DNA of 64,000 nt, from NCBI RefSeq assembly GCF_022819085.1, contig NZ_JALHAG010000004.1:434001-498000 (forward strand), in the 5' to 3' direction. The stretch comes from Planococcus ruber (lineage in GTDB: Bacteria; Bacillota; Bacilli; Bacillales_A; Planococcaceae). The notes under the pieces were generated by a model. That model was not told the origin of the DNA, did no database searches, and saw nothing but the letters and a program-made list of their open reading frames with translations. Position 1 is the first letter of the stretch; the number at the start of each line of letters is the position of its first letter. The translations under genes were made by a program, and so were the position numbers. Below are positions 17,871 through 27,740 of this stretch, in pieces.

Positions 17871-19912
17871 GACACTTCTTCCGTTCTCTTTGCCTGATGC
17901 CAAGCTTCGAACTTTCCGACAGCCAGCGGCGGGCTGAATAAATAACCTTGCCCATAATGGCAGCCTTTGTCAATCAGCAGCTTTAATTGGTTTATTTCCT
18001 CAATGCCTTCAGCCACCAAACGAAAATTCAAATTCTCTCCCATTTCAATAATCGTTTTAACCAAGACGGAAGCATTCCAGCTCAACAGCATCTCGTTGAT
18101 AAAAGAACGGTCAATTTTCACGATATCGATCGGCAAACTATTCAATAAGCTCAGCGAAGAATAGCCCGTTCCGAAATCATCGATGGATATGAGCACGCCG
18201 ATTTCCTTTAATTCATGGATGATCACAGCGGAATGGCCAATATTCTGCATGACGCTTTCTGTGATTTCGAGCTCCAGGTATCCGGCAGGAAGATGATGGA
18301 TTTCCAATCCTTCCCTTACTTTGTCGATGAACATATGGTCTTCAAATTGCAGGTTCGATACATTAACTGCCATTTGAATCTCTTTGCCTTCTTTCAGCCA
18401 TTTGGCGTTTTGGCGAATCGCTTCATTTAAAACCCAATCGCCGATCGGCAAAATCAGTCCTGTCTGTTCGGCAATCGATATAAATTCCAAAGGCGGCACC
18501 ATGCCAAGTTCGGGATGATTCCACTGGATCAAAGCTTCGACTCCATAAACTTTTTGTGTGGCCAGCTCTACTTTCGGCTGGTAGTACAGTTCGAATTCCC
18601 CGTTTTCCAATGCCCGTTTTAAGCCTTTCTCCAGCTTCAATTTTTTTGCAACTTCCGCTGTTTCTTCATGATGATAGAATTGGAAATTGTTTTTGCCGTG
18701 TTTTTTCACTTCATACATCGCCTTGTCAGCATATTTAATCAGCTCATCCACTTGATTGCCATCCTTAGGATATGTACTGATGCCGATGCTTGCCGACATG
18801 AAAAACTCTTCGCCTTTTAGGTAAAACGGTTTGGAAAAGCAATGGATAATTTTCTTTGCAATTGTCGCTGCGTGTTCACGGGCGACCCCTTTGGCCAGAA
18901 CAATGAATTCATCTCCGCCTTGGCGAGCGACAAGATCCGTTTTCCGGACACATTCCCGCAATCTTGTGCTTGCTTGAATCAGCAATTCATCTCCATAATC
19001 GTGGCCCATCGTATCGTTGACAATTTTAAAACGGTCAAGATCTACATAGATGATCGCCAGTTCTTGTTGATTCGAGGATCGGATCGCCTTTTCAATGTGC
19101 TTCGTCAGCTGAAGGCGGTTTGCCAGTCCCGTTAAATTGTCATGAAACGCTAAATAATTCATGTTCTCTTCCGTTTTTCTTTTATCCATCATCAGCAAGC
19201 TGTGCATAATGGCAATAAAAATAAAGGTCGCGATCACAATTCCCATCAGCATATAATCTGAATTTAAGACGAAGTTCGGAACAGCTGAATGAATGGAGTG
19301 ATTTTCACTTACAGATGCAATCCACGTCACAGAAGCCATCGCGGTATAATGGGTGGCGCTGACTCCAGCAGCCATTAGAAGCGCTGCAGACAGGTGCAGC
19401 AACGAATAGGGCCGATTCTTGACACGGGCAAAAGCAAGAAACGACAGATAGGAAATACTGAATGCGAGTACCCCGGCGAGTGCCACCAGCCTATAATCAT
19501 GCATCATGTTCGCCGATAAATTCATTCCGTGCATGCCGACAAAATGCATGGACCAAATCCCGATGGCCATAAACAGCGAAATCAAGACAAGCATCCGTTG
19601 AGAAGTCTTGCGAAAGCGCAAAAGCCAAAAGGATAAAAGCGAAGAAATGATCGCTAATAGCATGGACGAGATGGTCAACAAGCCGTCATAGGAAACGGCC
19701 AGCTCCATTTTATAAGCAAGCATCCCCGTGAAATGCATGGACCAAATCCCTAGACCCATAATGACAGCACTGCAGATTAACCACAGATGGCTGTTTGCGT
19801 TCTTCATAAAAGAGCGTTTGAGCAATTCAATAGACGTGGAGCAGGCAAACATGGCAATGACCACGGAAATGATGACAATCGGGTAATTGAATGCGAGCGG
19901 GATCTTCTCCAA
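17867..19912 (-). CDS. MHYT-GGDEF-EAL cyclic-di-GMP signalling protein
   Basis: A 681-residue membrane sensor. The MHYT domain (about 1-245) holds three copies of the metal-binding motif: SMHFTGM, SMHFVGM and ATHYTAM. The diguanylate cyclase domain has an intact GGDEF (332-336) and an RxxD inhibitory site (RKTD, 323-326). The phosphodiesterase domain has EAL (459-461) and the loop DDFGTGYSSL (578-587). Both catalytic signatures are complete, so the protein may make and degrade cyclic-di-GMP depending on MHYT input, thought to sense O2, CO or NO through copper. TTG start with AGGAGGT upstream. Confidence 0.93.
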   Translation of the reverse strand: MEKIPLAFNYPIVIISVVIAMFACSTSIELLKRSFMKNANSHLWLICSAVIMGLGIWSMHFTGMLAYKMELAVSYDGLLTISSMLLAIISSLLSFWLLRFRKTSQRMLVLISLFMAIGIWSMHFVGMHGMNLSANMMHDYRLVALAGVLAFSISYLSFLAFARVKNRPYSLLHLSAALLMAAGVSATHYTAMASVTWIASVSENHSIHSAVPNFVLNSDYMLMGIVIATFIFIAIMHSLLMMDKRKTEENMNYLAFHDNLTGLANRLQLTKHIEKAIRSSNQQELAIIYVDLDRFKIVNDTMGHDYGDELLIQASTRLRECVRKTDLVARQGGDEFIVLAKGVAREHAATIAKKIIHCFSKPFYLKGEEFFMSASIGISTYPKDGNQVDELIKYADKAMYEVKKHGKNNFQFYHHEETAEVAKKLKLEKGLKRALENGEFELYYQPKVELATQKVYGVEALIQWNHPELGMVPPLEFISIAEQTGLILPIGDWVLNEAIRQNAKWLKEGKEIQMAVNVSNLQFEDHMFIDKVREGLEIHHLPAGYLELEITESVMQNIGHSAVIIHELKEIGVLISIDDFGTGYSSLSLLNSLPIDIVKIDRSFINEMLLSWNASVLVKTIIEMGENLNFRLVAEGIEEINQLKLLIDKGCHYGQGYLFSPPLAVGKFEAWHQAKRTEEVS

Positions 19913-20131
19913 TATTTTCGACCTCCTGAATGGTAACCGGTTGGGGCTTACTTTTCCCTTTGCTACGGGTAGTTCATAGCAAAAGAGAAAAGGTATATAT
20001 GTATAAGCTATTCATTGAAAAGTGAACCATAGTACCCTGTTTTTGTTTTCTTATGAAAGGACTATCTTATCATATAATATGGAATATTTTTTTATAATAA
20101 AGAAATTTTTTACAAAAAATCTAACAAAATA

Positions 20132-20172
20132 CAAAAAAGCACTTCGACTGGAAATCGAAGCGCTTTTTTCTT
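20132..20172 (-). terminator. Terminator of the YuiD gene
   Basis: AAAAAAGC-CTTCGA and TCGAAG-GCTTTTTT arms with one internal mismatch. On the minus strand a six-T run follows the yuiD stop. The 274 bp between the MHYT gene and yuiD otherwise hold only AT-rich promoter-like sequence. Confidence 0.85.
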
Positions 20173-20186
20173 CTATATAATTGGTT

Positions 20187-20732
20187 TTATTTTCGGTTTA
20201 TCCGCAAATTGCGGTTGGACCGTCTGCGGGATCTTCGGTGCTTGCCTCTTTCGTCGTTTTCAATTTTCGCCGATATCAAGCCGAGCACGACCCCGAATAA
20301 GGCGCCGCCGAGCACTTCGATGGGCTGGTGTCCCAGAAGCTCCTTTAATTCATGTTCGCGTTTTTCAAACTTCAAACTCGGGAAATCCCCTGTCAGAGAC
20401 ACGAAACTGTCTTCCAGGTCATTGACCAATTGGGCGATTTCCCCCGTATGGCGCCGGATCCCCTGCGCATCGTACATAACGATGGTGCCGAACACAACAG
20501 CCAGCGCCGTTTCAGTATGGCCCGTGCCTTTATTTGCCGCCACATAAGAAGCAAGAGCTGAAACGCCGGCAGAATGGGAGCTGGGCATGCCTCCTGTAGT
20601 AAAGGCCTGCTTCCAATCCCAATTGCCCGTCAATTTCTTATGGGTAAAAATTTTCAGTCCTTGCGCAATGCCGATAGCTGATAATGCTGTCACGATGCCT
20701 CTGTTCATATTTTCAATTCCTGTGGTTTCCAT
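20187..20732 (-). CDS. yuiD: Divergent PAP2-family (DUF212) membrane protein YuiD
   Basis: A 181-residue integral membrane protein of the DUF212/PAP2-like family. The phosphatase-like motif TGGMPSSHSAGVSALA is complete, followed by MYDAQGIRRHTG and LGHQPIEVLGGALFGVVLG. These place lipid-phosphate-phosphatase-type residues near the membrane, but the family lacks part of the classic PAP2 triad, so activity is unproven. The tail is unusually basic (RRSRRRSNRNLR). ATG at 20732 is chosen because GGAGGCAG precedes it; an in-frame ATG at 20759 is less likely. Confidence 0.88.
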   Translation of the reverse strand: METTGIENMNRGIVTALSAIGIAQGLKIFTHKKLTGNWDWKQAFTTGGMPSSHSAGVSALASYVAANKGTGHTETALAVVFGTIVMYDAQGIRRHTGEIAQLVNDLEDSFVSLTGDFPSLKFEKREHELKELLGHQPIEVLGGALFGVVLGLISAKIENDERGKHRRSRRRSNRNLRINRK

Positions 20733-20991
20733 AGCCGCTGCCTCCAGTCCAAGTCTCATTGCCTAATTTTTAATTTGATGGCCGTGACTGCACTGCACCC
20801 TGTGCAGATTTTAATCGCCGCTCCGGCGTCCGGATGAGATATTCCAGTCTTTCTTTTATACCCGAAGTGAAATCATTTTATTCCCTTCAATCGAAACTTT
20901 TAAGTGCGTCGCGTGCTTTCTGCTGCTCCTATAACGAAGTTTATGAAACTTGCAGCAGCCTGAGCCGTAAACTAAAGGGAGGTGATGACAG

Positions 20992-22662
20992 ATGCAAATG
21001 AAAAAAGTAATGCCTTTGCTCCTGATTTTAATGCTCCTTCTGCCTGTGACGGTTTTTGCAGTGGATTTTGAAATCGATGAAGCAACCATTGACGCACGTT
21101 TGATGGAAGATGGCACCGTAGCCGTTGAAGAACAATTCACTTATGAATTCGATGGGGATTTTGAAGGAATCACCCGGGAACTCAAGCCGAAAACCGGTAC
21201 GGAGATCACCGGCTTCACGGCCCACGAAAACAACAAAAAGTTGAAAGTCGAAAAAGAAAAAAGCCTTTATAAGATCTACCGGAGCGGGGATGATGAAACC
21301 ATAACCGTTTCGCTCAATTATGTCATTGAAGGAGCGATTGAAAAGTTCGATGACGGCGCTGAATTTTATTGGCCGTTCTTTGATGACCGGAACGAAAGTG
21401 ACTATGAACAAATGACCATCGCTGTTCACCCGCCCGCTCCAACGGAAGAAGTGCTATTTCTCGGATACGATGAAGCATTTGAGAAAGGGATTGCAAGCGA
21501 TGAAGGGTCTGTTGTCTTTAAATTGGGCAAAGTGCCTGAAGGAAGCAACGGAGATATACGGGTCATCTATGATGCACAATTATTCCCTGGAGCAGCTTCC
21601 TCAGATGGAACCGTAAAGGAGCAGTTATTGGCCGACCGCGAGCAGCAGGAAGCTGAAGCCGCGGCATTTACAGCGAATCAAAACACAGCTTCCACAATCG
21701 GAAAAATTGCGCTGCCCGCTCTGGGGCTGATATTGGCCGGTATCCTTTTTTCAGCTTATTGGCGTGCCCGGAAGAAAAAAGCGGCAATTGAAGTAAGAAA
21801 AGACGGGTTTTCCGTACCCGATGAAAAACTCAGCCTTCCTGCCGCCGTCTATTTCACCCATTCCCCTTATTTGACGCCGGACGCGATGGCCGCCGCTTTA
21901 CTGGAGCTTGTCCGGAAGGAAATCGTAAAACAACTGTCGAAAGATCAATTTGAACTGACCGGCAAAAAAGCGTCGCTGCCGCATGAACAGACATTGATCG
22001 ATTTGCTGTTCCACAAAATCGGAGACGGACAAACCTTTCAATTGTCCGAAGTGGAAGCTTATTCCAAGAAAGAATTAAATCATTCGGCTTATAACGATGC
22101 GGTTGCGAAATGGAACCGCGAAGTGGCAGATGAAGTGAAAGGACGGCATTTTAAAGAGAAGGTGCCGGCCCTCAGGGGGATGGTTGCTTCAATCGCTGCC
22201 GCTTCTGCCGGTCTGGCCATTTATACCGGCATTTATGAGCTTTATCCGCTAATGGCCCTGTCCCTTTTAGTTGCCTTGATTGCGGCCAGCTTTGCCCTTT
22301 TCTATTCACCGATAACAGCGGAAGGACATACGGTCAAAGCGCAATGGAAAGATATGCGGGCTGCCATGCAGAATTTACCGGCAAGTGAATGGCAGGCGTT
22401 AGATGCAGACGACAGACTTCGGGCTTATGCCTACCTTCTCGCAGTCGACGGAAAACAGCTCGACAAGAAATCGCGAAGTTTTTCAGCGGCTGGCCAATAT
22501 GCAGAAGAAACCGATTCGGCTTTGTATTTTAATCCGATTCTTCTTTCAGGCGTTTTCGTTGCGGCGAGTTCCAATACTTCCGTTTCTGCGAGCAGCGGAA
22601 GTTCAAGTGTTTCTTCTGGCGGCGGAGTTGGCGGAGGCGGAGGCGGATCCGGTGCATTCTAA
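20992..22662 (+). CDS. DUF2207 predicted membrane protein with glycine-rich tail
   Basis: A 556-residue protein with a signal peptide (MKKVMPLLLILMLLLPVTVFA-like, residues 3-23) and an extracellular beta-rich domain with the DUF2207 start VDFEIDEATIDARLMEDGTV. A membrane segment follows near residue 240, then a cytoplasmic region with a second pair of helices near 395-440. It ends in a Gly/Ser-rich tail GGGVGGGGGGSGAF. This layout matches the DUF2207 (YciQ-like) family, whose function is unknown. The GGGAGGTGAT ribosome-binding site is near-perfect, suggesting strong translation. Confidence 0.88.
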   Translation: MQMKKVMPLLLILMLLLPVTVFAVDFEIDEATIDARLMEDGTVAVEEQFTYEFDGDFEGITRELKPKTGTEITGFTAHENNKKLKVEKEKSLYKIYRSGDDETITVSLNYVIEGAIEKFDDGAEFYWPFFDDRNESDYEQMTIAVHPPAPTEEVLFLGYDEAFEKGIASDEGSVVFKLGKVPEGSNGDIRVIYDAQLFPGAASSDGTVKEQLLADREQQEAEAAAFTANQNTASTIGKIALPALGLILAGILFSAYWRARKKKAAIEVRKDGFSVPDEKLSLPAAVYFTHSPYLTPDAMAAALLELVRKEIVKQLSKDQFELTGKKASLPHEQTLIDLLFHKIGDGQTFQLSEVEAYSKKELNHSAYNDAVAKWNREVADEVKGRHFKEKVPALRGMVASIAAASAGLAIYTGIYELYPLMALSLLVALIAASFALFYSPITAEGHTVKAQWKDMRAAMQNLPASEWQALDADDRLRAYAYLLAVDGKQLDKKSRSFSAAGQYAEETDSALYFNPILLSGVFVAASSNTSVSASSGSSSVSSGGGVGGGGGGSGAF

Positions 22663-22764
22663 CCTTTTGCTGCGGAAATCCTGCGAAGTCAAAAGGCTTC
22701 GGCCTGCTGTAGGGTCCGTGCTATGATAAAGGCATGTTATTAAACGGAAAAGGATGCTGATGAA

Positions 22765-23538
22765 ATGGATACCACTGCTTATTTAAAACGTTTTAACGCT
22801 TATCCGGTCGAGGAGCTTTATTTGCAGGATTTGGCCCGGCTCCAGTCGCTCCATATGCAGAATGTGCCTTTTGAAAACCTGGATGTCATCCGGTCAGTCC
22901 CGATTTACTTAAACCTGGAAAACATCTACGAAAAGATCGTCACGCACCGGCGCGGGGGCTATTGCTATGAAATCAACGGGCTGTTCCACTGGCTGCTGAA
23001 GGAGCTCGGGTTTGATGCACAATTGATTTCTGCAACTGTTATGAAGCCGGATGGTACATGGACAAAAGCCGATACCCATGCGGCCATTCTCGTCAACCTG
23101 GATACGCCTTATTTAGTGGATGCAGGATTCGGCGATTCCACTGTCAGTCCAATTCCGCTTGGCGGCGAACGCCATACAGACAATAGCGGAACGTATTCGG
23201 TGGTTGGCCATGAAGGGCTATACTACGACTTAGTCCGCGAAAACGGCGAAGATCAGCAGATCCTCTACCGCTTTACTACCGACGAACGGATGCTTGCCGA
23301 CTTCCATGAAGGCTGTGTTTTCAATCAAGTCTCCAGAGAATCGCCTTTCACCCATGATGATTTGGTTACCAAAGCAACGCCGGACGGACGGATCACCCTA
23401 TCCGGCATGCAGCTGACCATTTCGGCAAATGGCGAGAAAACGAAAAAAGAATTGACTGCAGACGAAAAGTCGAAACTTTTAAAAGAAGAATTCGGCATCC
23501 TATTGGACGCGGAAGAAGCCGTTGAGAACGCCACATAA
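22765..23538 (+). CDS. nat: Arylamine N-acetyltransferase
   Basis: A 257-residue NAT that moves acetyl from acetyl-CoA to arylamines or hydrazines through a Cys-His-Asp triad. The triad is visible: C67 in RRGGYCYEIN, H105 in DTHAAIL and D119 in LVDAGFGD. The length is typical of Bacillales NATs. The natural substrate is unknown; members detoxify aromatic amines. It lies 100 bp after the DUF2207 gene, with a TATGAT -10-like box in the gap, so it may have its own promoter. Confidence 0.94.
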   Translation: MDTTAYLKRFNAYPVEELYLQDLARLQSLHMQNVPFENLDVIRSVPIYLNLENIYEKIVTHRRGGYCYEINGLFHWLLKELGFDAQLISATVMKPDGTWTKADTHAAILVNLDTPYLVDAGFGDSTVSPIPLGGERHTDNSGTYSVVGHEGLYYDLVRENGEDQQILYRFTTDERMLADFHEGCVFNQVSRESPFTHDDLVTKATPDGRITLSGMQLTISANGEKTKKELTADEKSKLLKEEFGILLDAEEAVENAT

Positions 23539-23539
23539 A

Positions 23540-23593
23540 AAGCAAAGAACCGGAAACCGGGATTGGCTCCCACTGTTTCCGGTTCTTTTTATT
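23540..23593. terminator. Bidirectional terminator between nat and the alcohol dehydrogenase gene
   Basis: AAAGAACCGGAAAC and GTTTCCGGTTCTTT arms with a loop of about 20 nt and T-rich or A-rich flanks on both sides. Confidence 0.88.
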
Positions 23594-24764
23594 TTTCTTT
23601 GATTTCACCATGATAAGCCGATTCGTAAATCGCGAAAATATCGTCGCGTTCAAGAGGCATCGGGCTTCTGGCAAGAATCCGCTGCTGTTTGATGGCATCA
23701 TCTGCTAGGTGATCAAGAGCTTCCTGCGTAATGCCAAACCCTTGAAGGTTCAATGGAATATTAACGTCTGCCACTAAACGCTGCAGCTCCTCTACACATT
23801 TATAGGAAGCTTCTTCTTGGGACAGTTGAGTAGAGCTGACTCCCAATGCCTCAAGGATGTCTTTCATGCGTTTTTCGCAACTTGAACGGATGTAGCCCAT
23901 GACATAGGGAAGCAATACCGCATTCGATTCGCCGTGTGAAATGTGGAACTGGCCGCCCAGTGGATAAGCCAGGGCATGGACACCGGCAACTCCGGCATTG
24001 AAGAAGGCGAGACCTGCTAAATAGCTGCCATAGCTCATGTCCGAACGCGCTTGTTTATGGTCTCCTTCGTTTACAGCGATGCGGATCGAACCGCTGATCA
24101 GCCGAATGGCTTGAAGCGCTAGCGCATCCGTTACAGGACTCGCATTGACCGAAACATACGATTCAATTGCATGTGTCAAGGCATCGATGCCTGTTGCCGC
24201 TGTGACTTTTGGCGGCAATGAAACCGTAAGCACCGGATCCACTATTGCGACATCTGCCAATAAGAAATTATGGGTCACCACGTCTTTTGTCGATTCAAGA
24301 GATAAGACAGCAATGTCGGTCACTTCAGAGCCTGTCCCGGAAGTTGTTGGAATCAGGATTTTCGGGATGCCTTTGTTTGAAATTTCACGTGACCCGGTCA
24401 AGTTTAGATAATCGGCAGCTTGGCCTTCGTGTGCAGCTAACACTGCCGCTAGTTTGGCAAGGTCCAAGGCGCTTCCCCCGCCTAACCCGATTACCAAATC
24501 GAATTGATGCTCTTTCGTATAAGCGACGAGTTTTTCCCCTACTGCAAGAGGCGGTTCGGGAACCACTTCTGTATAGATGCTTGTTTTCCAGCCTTGCTCT
24601 TTTAAAGGCGCTTCGATCTTATCCGCAATTCCAAGATCCACTAAAAAAGGATCGGTGACGATCAGGATATTGCTGGCGTTCAGTTTTTTCACTTCGTCTG
24701 TTAAATAGTCGAGCGCTCCCCAGCCGGTATAGCTCAGCGGGGTAAACGTAATTTTATGCGACAT
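23589..24764 (-). CDS. Iron-containing (type III) alcohol dehydrogenase
   Basis: A 391-residue Fe-ADH. The NAD-binding GLGGGSALDLAKLAA and TTSGTGSEVT motifs are present, together with metal-ligand histidines in GIDALTHAIESY, HALAYPLGGQFHISHGESNAVLLP. It oxidises or reduces a short alcohol/aldehyde pair with NAD(P). The start is ATG at 24764 because GAAGGAGTG precedes it; the longer frame to 24815 overlaps the upstream gene. It is the last gene of a permease-aldehyde dehydrogenase-alcohol dehydrogenase operon, and the 22-bp spacing supports co-transcription. Confidence 0.92.
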   Translation of the reverse strand: MSHKITFTPLSYTGWGALDYLTDEVKKLNASNILIVTDPFLVDLGIADKIEAPLKEQGWKTSIYTEVVPEPPLAVGEKLVAYTKEHQFDLVIGLGGGSALDLAKLAAVLAAHEGQAADYLNLTGSREISNKGIPKILIPTTSGTGSEVTDIAVLSLESTKDVVTHNFLLADVAIVDPVLTVSLPPKVTAATGIDALTHAIESYVSVNASPVTDALALQAIRLISGSIRIAVNEGDHKQARSDMSYGSYLAGLAFFNAGVAGVHALAYPLGGQFHISHGESNAVLLPYVMGYIRSSCEKRMKDILEALGVSSTQLSQEEASYKCVEELQRLVADVNIPLNLQGFGITQEALDHLADDAIKQQRILARSPMPLERDDIFAIYESAYHGEIKEK

Positions 24765-24786
24765 CGTGTTCCACTCCTTCTTCGGT

Positions 24787-26217
24787 CTATTGCAGCGGAT
24801 TGTGGTTCCACACAATCAGTTTCATTTCCGTCATTTCCTCAATCGCGTATTTCAGTCCTTCTTTGCTGTTGCCGCTTTCTTTGACGCCGCCGTAAGGCAT
24901 TTGATCCACCCGGAATGTCGGGATGTCATTGATGATGACACCGCCTACTTCGAGGCTCCGCGAAGCGTTGAATGCGGTGCTGATATCATTCGTGAAGATG
25001 CCCGCCTGCAAGCCGAAATCAGAATCGTTGATTTCGCGAATGCCGTCTTCGACCGAATCAATCGGATTGACGATGACAAGCGGCGCAAATACTTCCATAC
25101 AGGAGACTTTTGAATCGCGCTGAACATTAGTGAGGATCGCCGGCTGAAAAATGCCGTTTTCAATCTTCCCGCCTGTGATTAACGCTGCCCCTTCCGAAAC
25201 AGCTTCCTCCACCCAAGATTCCGCCCGTTCCTGTTCTTTTTGGGAAATCATAGCAGAAAGGTCCGTATGTCCATCCAGCGGATCGCCGATCACAAGTCGC
25301 TCCGCAGCCGCTTTAAACAATGCAATAAATTCTTCCATCAGTTCTCTTACAATGTAGATGCGCTGAAGGGAAATGCATACTTGGCCCTGGTTGGAAAAAG
25401 CGCCGGTCACCGCTTTATCGACAACCGCTTTCAGATTGACGCCCTTATCGATGATCACACCGGCATTTGATCCTAGTTCAAGCGATACTTTTTTCAATCC
25501 TGCTTTGTCTCGGATTCCTTTGCCAACTTCCGGGCTTCCTGTGAACGTAATCATCCGTACCTTTTCACTTTCTACCAATGCATCGCCGACTGTTTTGCCG
25601 CTGCCCGTCACCACATTAAAAGCTCCTTTAGGCAAATCCGTCTGATCGAGAAGTTCGGCCAGGAAAAGGGCGGAAAGCGGCGTTTGAGAAGCCGGCTTCA
25701 AAACAATGGTGTTTCCCGCCGCAATCGCTGGACCGACTTTATGGGCTACTAAATTTTGCGGGAAGTTGAATGGCGTGATGGCTGCCACAACGCCGATCGG
25801 CTCACGCATCGTGTAGCCAACCCGGTTCGCTCCCCCTCTAGCCGCATCAAGCGGAATCATTTCACCCGTCAATCTTTTCGCTTCTTCTGCTGCGAATTTA
25901 TAGGTTTCAATCGTCCGGTCGATTTCAGCCAATGCATACTTTAATGGCTTTGCTGATTCCAACGCAATCATTTCAGCCGCTTTTTGTTTATGGTCAATGA
26001 ATAACGACGTCAGCTGCTCTAAAATCTGCGCACGTTCATATGCAGTCAAACGAGACATCGATTCCCTGGCGGCTTCGGCTGAATCGATGGCGAGCTGGAC
26101 ATCTTCCAAACTCGCTTTTGGGATTTCAGCCAATTTTTCAGCTGAATAAGGCGACAGCAAATCCGAATATTCCTTCGCCTCTGCCCATTCTCCGTTTCTA
26201 TATAGCTTTTTTCTCAC
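24787..26217 (-). CDS. NAD(P)-dependent aldehyde dehydrogenase
   Basis: A 476-residue ALDH. The oxyanion asparagine lies in ITPFNFPQN, the catalytic glutamate in LELGSNAGV, the cysteine in NQGQVCISLQRIY and the C-terminal block in PYGGVKESGNSKEG. The form resembles lactaldehyde, sulfolactaldehyde and phosphonoacetaldehyde dehydrogenases rather than betaine-aldehyde or methylmalonate-semialdehyde enzymes, a judgement by pattern only. GTG at 26217 is the likely start, because TTGGAGGC lies 8 bp upstream inside the permease gene. The two genes overlap by 20 bp. Confidence 0.9.
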   Translation of the reverse strand: MRKKLYRNGEWAEAKEYSDLLSPYSAEKLAEIPKASLEDVQLAIDSAEAARESMSRLTAYERAQILEQLTSLFIDHKQKAAEMIALESAKPLKYALAEIDRTIETYKFAAEEAKRLTGEMIPLDAARGGANRVGYTMREPIGVVAAITPFNFPQNLVAHKVGPAIAAGNTIVLKPASQTPLSALFLAELLDQTDLPKGAFNVVTGSGKTVGDALVESEKVRMITFTGSPEVGKGIRDKAGLKKVSLELGSNAGVIIDKGVNLKAVVDKAVTGAFSNQGQVCISLQRIYIVRELMEEFIALFKAAAERLVIGDPLDGHTDLSAMISQKEQERAESWVEEAVSEGAALITGGKIENGIFQPAILTNVQRDSKVSCMEVFAPLVIVNPIDSVEDGIREINDSDFGLQAGIFTNDISTAFNASRSLEVGGVIINDIPTFRVDQMPYGGVKESGNSKEGLKYAIEEMTEMKLIVWNHNPLQ

Positions 26218-27619
26218 GATTTTCAGCCTCCAATTCCAATTTGTCTTGCAAACCGTCCACATCTTTAGTGAAAGTCCGGTCGGTTTCGCCTTTGAAGAAA
26301 TCTTTGCCGTAGATCAATAAGCATAAACCGATGCCGATGGCGAACGCCCAAGCAGCGCCCTTTACGCACAACACCGCACCCATAATTCCGGCAATCCCGA
26401 GGTCCCGTTGGCTCTTCGCCTCCAAAATCCCTACTTTGACGCTAACGTATCCTTGGATCAACAGCGTAAGCGCGAGCGCAACACCAAGAATCGGTTCAAC
26501 CAAAGTGACAATCGGCAGCAAGAACAATCCGGTATTCGTTCCCCAGCGGAAAGAGCCTGCGCCGCCGAAGAAGGAATCCATCGCCTTGCGCCCTTCTTTA
26601 AACCGTTCCACAACGACGACTTGCATCGCTGACCATAATGGGCCAGCCATCGTAACGTCTGGTCCAATGATACTCATAACGGAGTTTCTTGTGCCAAAGA
26701 TCAAGTGGGCACGGCTCGGATTATAATCCAATTTTTCGTCTGGCCGAGCTTTGGCGCCTTCTTTAACCAACGCACTGGTCTGGAGTACATCTCCAAAAAG
26801 CACAATATACGTAGCCAGTACTGTCGGAAGCCCTGTTAAAAATAGCATAAGCGGCGGGAAGCCTAATCCGAACAGCGTGTAATTTGTCCACAATCCTACG
26901 AAGTCCGGCGAACTGATGCCCCACTCAATTCTCGGCCATGAAGCTTCGCCAAATAACGGCGCTAAAATAATGGCTAAAACGATAATCGGGAAAACCCCTA
27001 ATTTCCCGATAGTATTCCAAAAGAGGTTTTTGTTTCGCAGCTTGCTGAAATGTTTTGAAAACAAAAGATAGAACCCAATGCCGATCGCGATGGAAATCGT
27101 CCAAGGGAAGGTTTCAAACCGGCCGCCTACTTCAAAAACGGAAATGACGGCTGCAAATCCGGCTCCGAGAATAACGCCGGATTTAATCGCGGATGGCACC
27201 AGCTGAACCACTTTTGACGCCAATCCAGTGGCACCCAGGAAAAGCGATAAAATCCCCAAAGTCATTTGGAACGCGATGAGTGCGTGCACTCGTTCCGGGC
27301 CTTCCGGGAACTGCATGCAATAGAGCATGATCAACGGAATGGCGGGTGTAATCCAGCCAGGAACTGCCGGATCGCCAAGCAAATGATGCAGCAAATAGAA
27401 AGCCCCGTTCAATACAACAATGGCAAGCGCCACTTCAAAAGGCATGCCCAGCAATTCAATCAATAAAGGAATCGCAGATAAATCAACGGCACACATCAAT
27501 AACCCTTGAATATAATCGGGCCATTCAAATCGATAATGAATAAATGGCAATCTGATCTTAAACGGGCCAGCTGGTATGTATGGCGACTCTTCCCCAAACT
27601 TACGGTCTTTCCATTTCAT
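26198..27619 (-). CDS. Putative solute permease, NCS2/xanthine-uracil-permease-like
   Basis: A 473-residue protein with about 11-12 hydrophobic segments. It resembles the nucleobase-cation-symporter-2/SulP fold: a conserved LVPSAIKSGVILGAGFAAVI segment (centre of the protein), a GxxTVLATYIVLFGDVLQTS stretch and a later GTRNSVMSIIGPDVTMAGP loop. The substrate is unknown; genomic coupling to two dehydrogenases suggests an organic acid, alcohol or aldehyde precursor rather than a nucleobase. Start ATG at 27619, with GAGGGGT upstream; longer frames cross the promoter. First gene of the operon. Confidence 0.7.
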   Translation of the reverse strand: MKWKDRKFGEESPYIPAGPFKIRLPFIHYRFEWPDYIQGLLMCAVDLSAIPLLIELLGMPFEVALAIVVLNGAFYLLHHLLGDPAVPGWITPAIPLIMLYCMQFPEGPERVHALIAFQMTLGILSLFLGATGLASKVVQLVPSAIKSGVILGAGFAAVISVFEVGGRFETFPWTISIAIGIGFYLLFSKHFSKLRNKNLFWNTIGKLGVFPIIVLAIILAPLFGEASWPRIEWGISSPDFVGLWTNYTLFGLGFPPLMLFLTGLPTVLATYIVLFGDVLQTSALVKEGAKARPDEKLDYNPSRAHLIFGTRNSVMSIIGPDVTMAGPLWSAMQVVVVERFKEGRKAMDSFFGGAGSFRWGTNTGLFLLPIVTLVEPILGVALALTLLIQGYVSVKVGILEAKSQRDLGIAGIMGAVLCVKGAAWAFAIGIGLCLLIYGKDFFKGETDRTFTKDVDGLQDKLELEAENREKKAI

Positions 27620-27687
27620 TTTTACCCCTCGTTTCTGTTTAGTAGTTGATCGCAAAACAAGTTTGGATGAACGTTCTCCCCCTTTGA

Positions 27688-27701
27688 TGAAACCGCATAC
27701 A
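27688..27701 (-). promoter_or_regulatory. cre/LacI-type operator upstream of the permease operon
   Basis: TGTATGCGGTTTCA on the minus strand differs from the cre consensus at one position. A short palindrome GAACGTTC lies nearby at 27669-27676. The site could bind CcpA or the adjacent LacI-family regulator. Confidence 0.5.
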
Positions 27702-27740
27702 TAAAAGTTCCAAAAAAATGAATACGTAACCATTTTAAAG

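Noticed and set aside
22403-22726. 107-codon plus-strand frame at the end of the DUF2207 gene
   Set aside because: Out-of-frame overlap with the conserved glycine-rich tail; no start signals.
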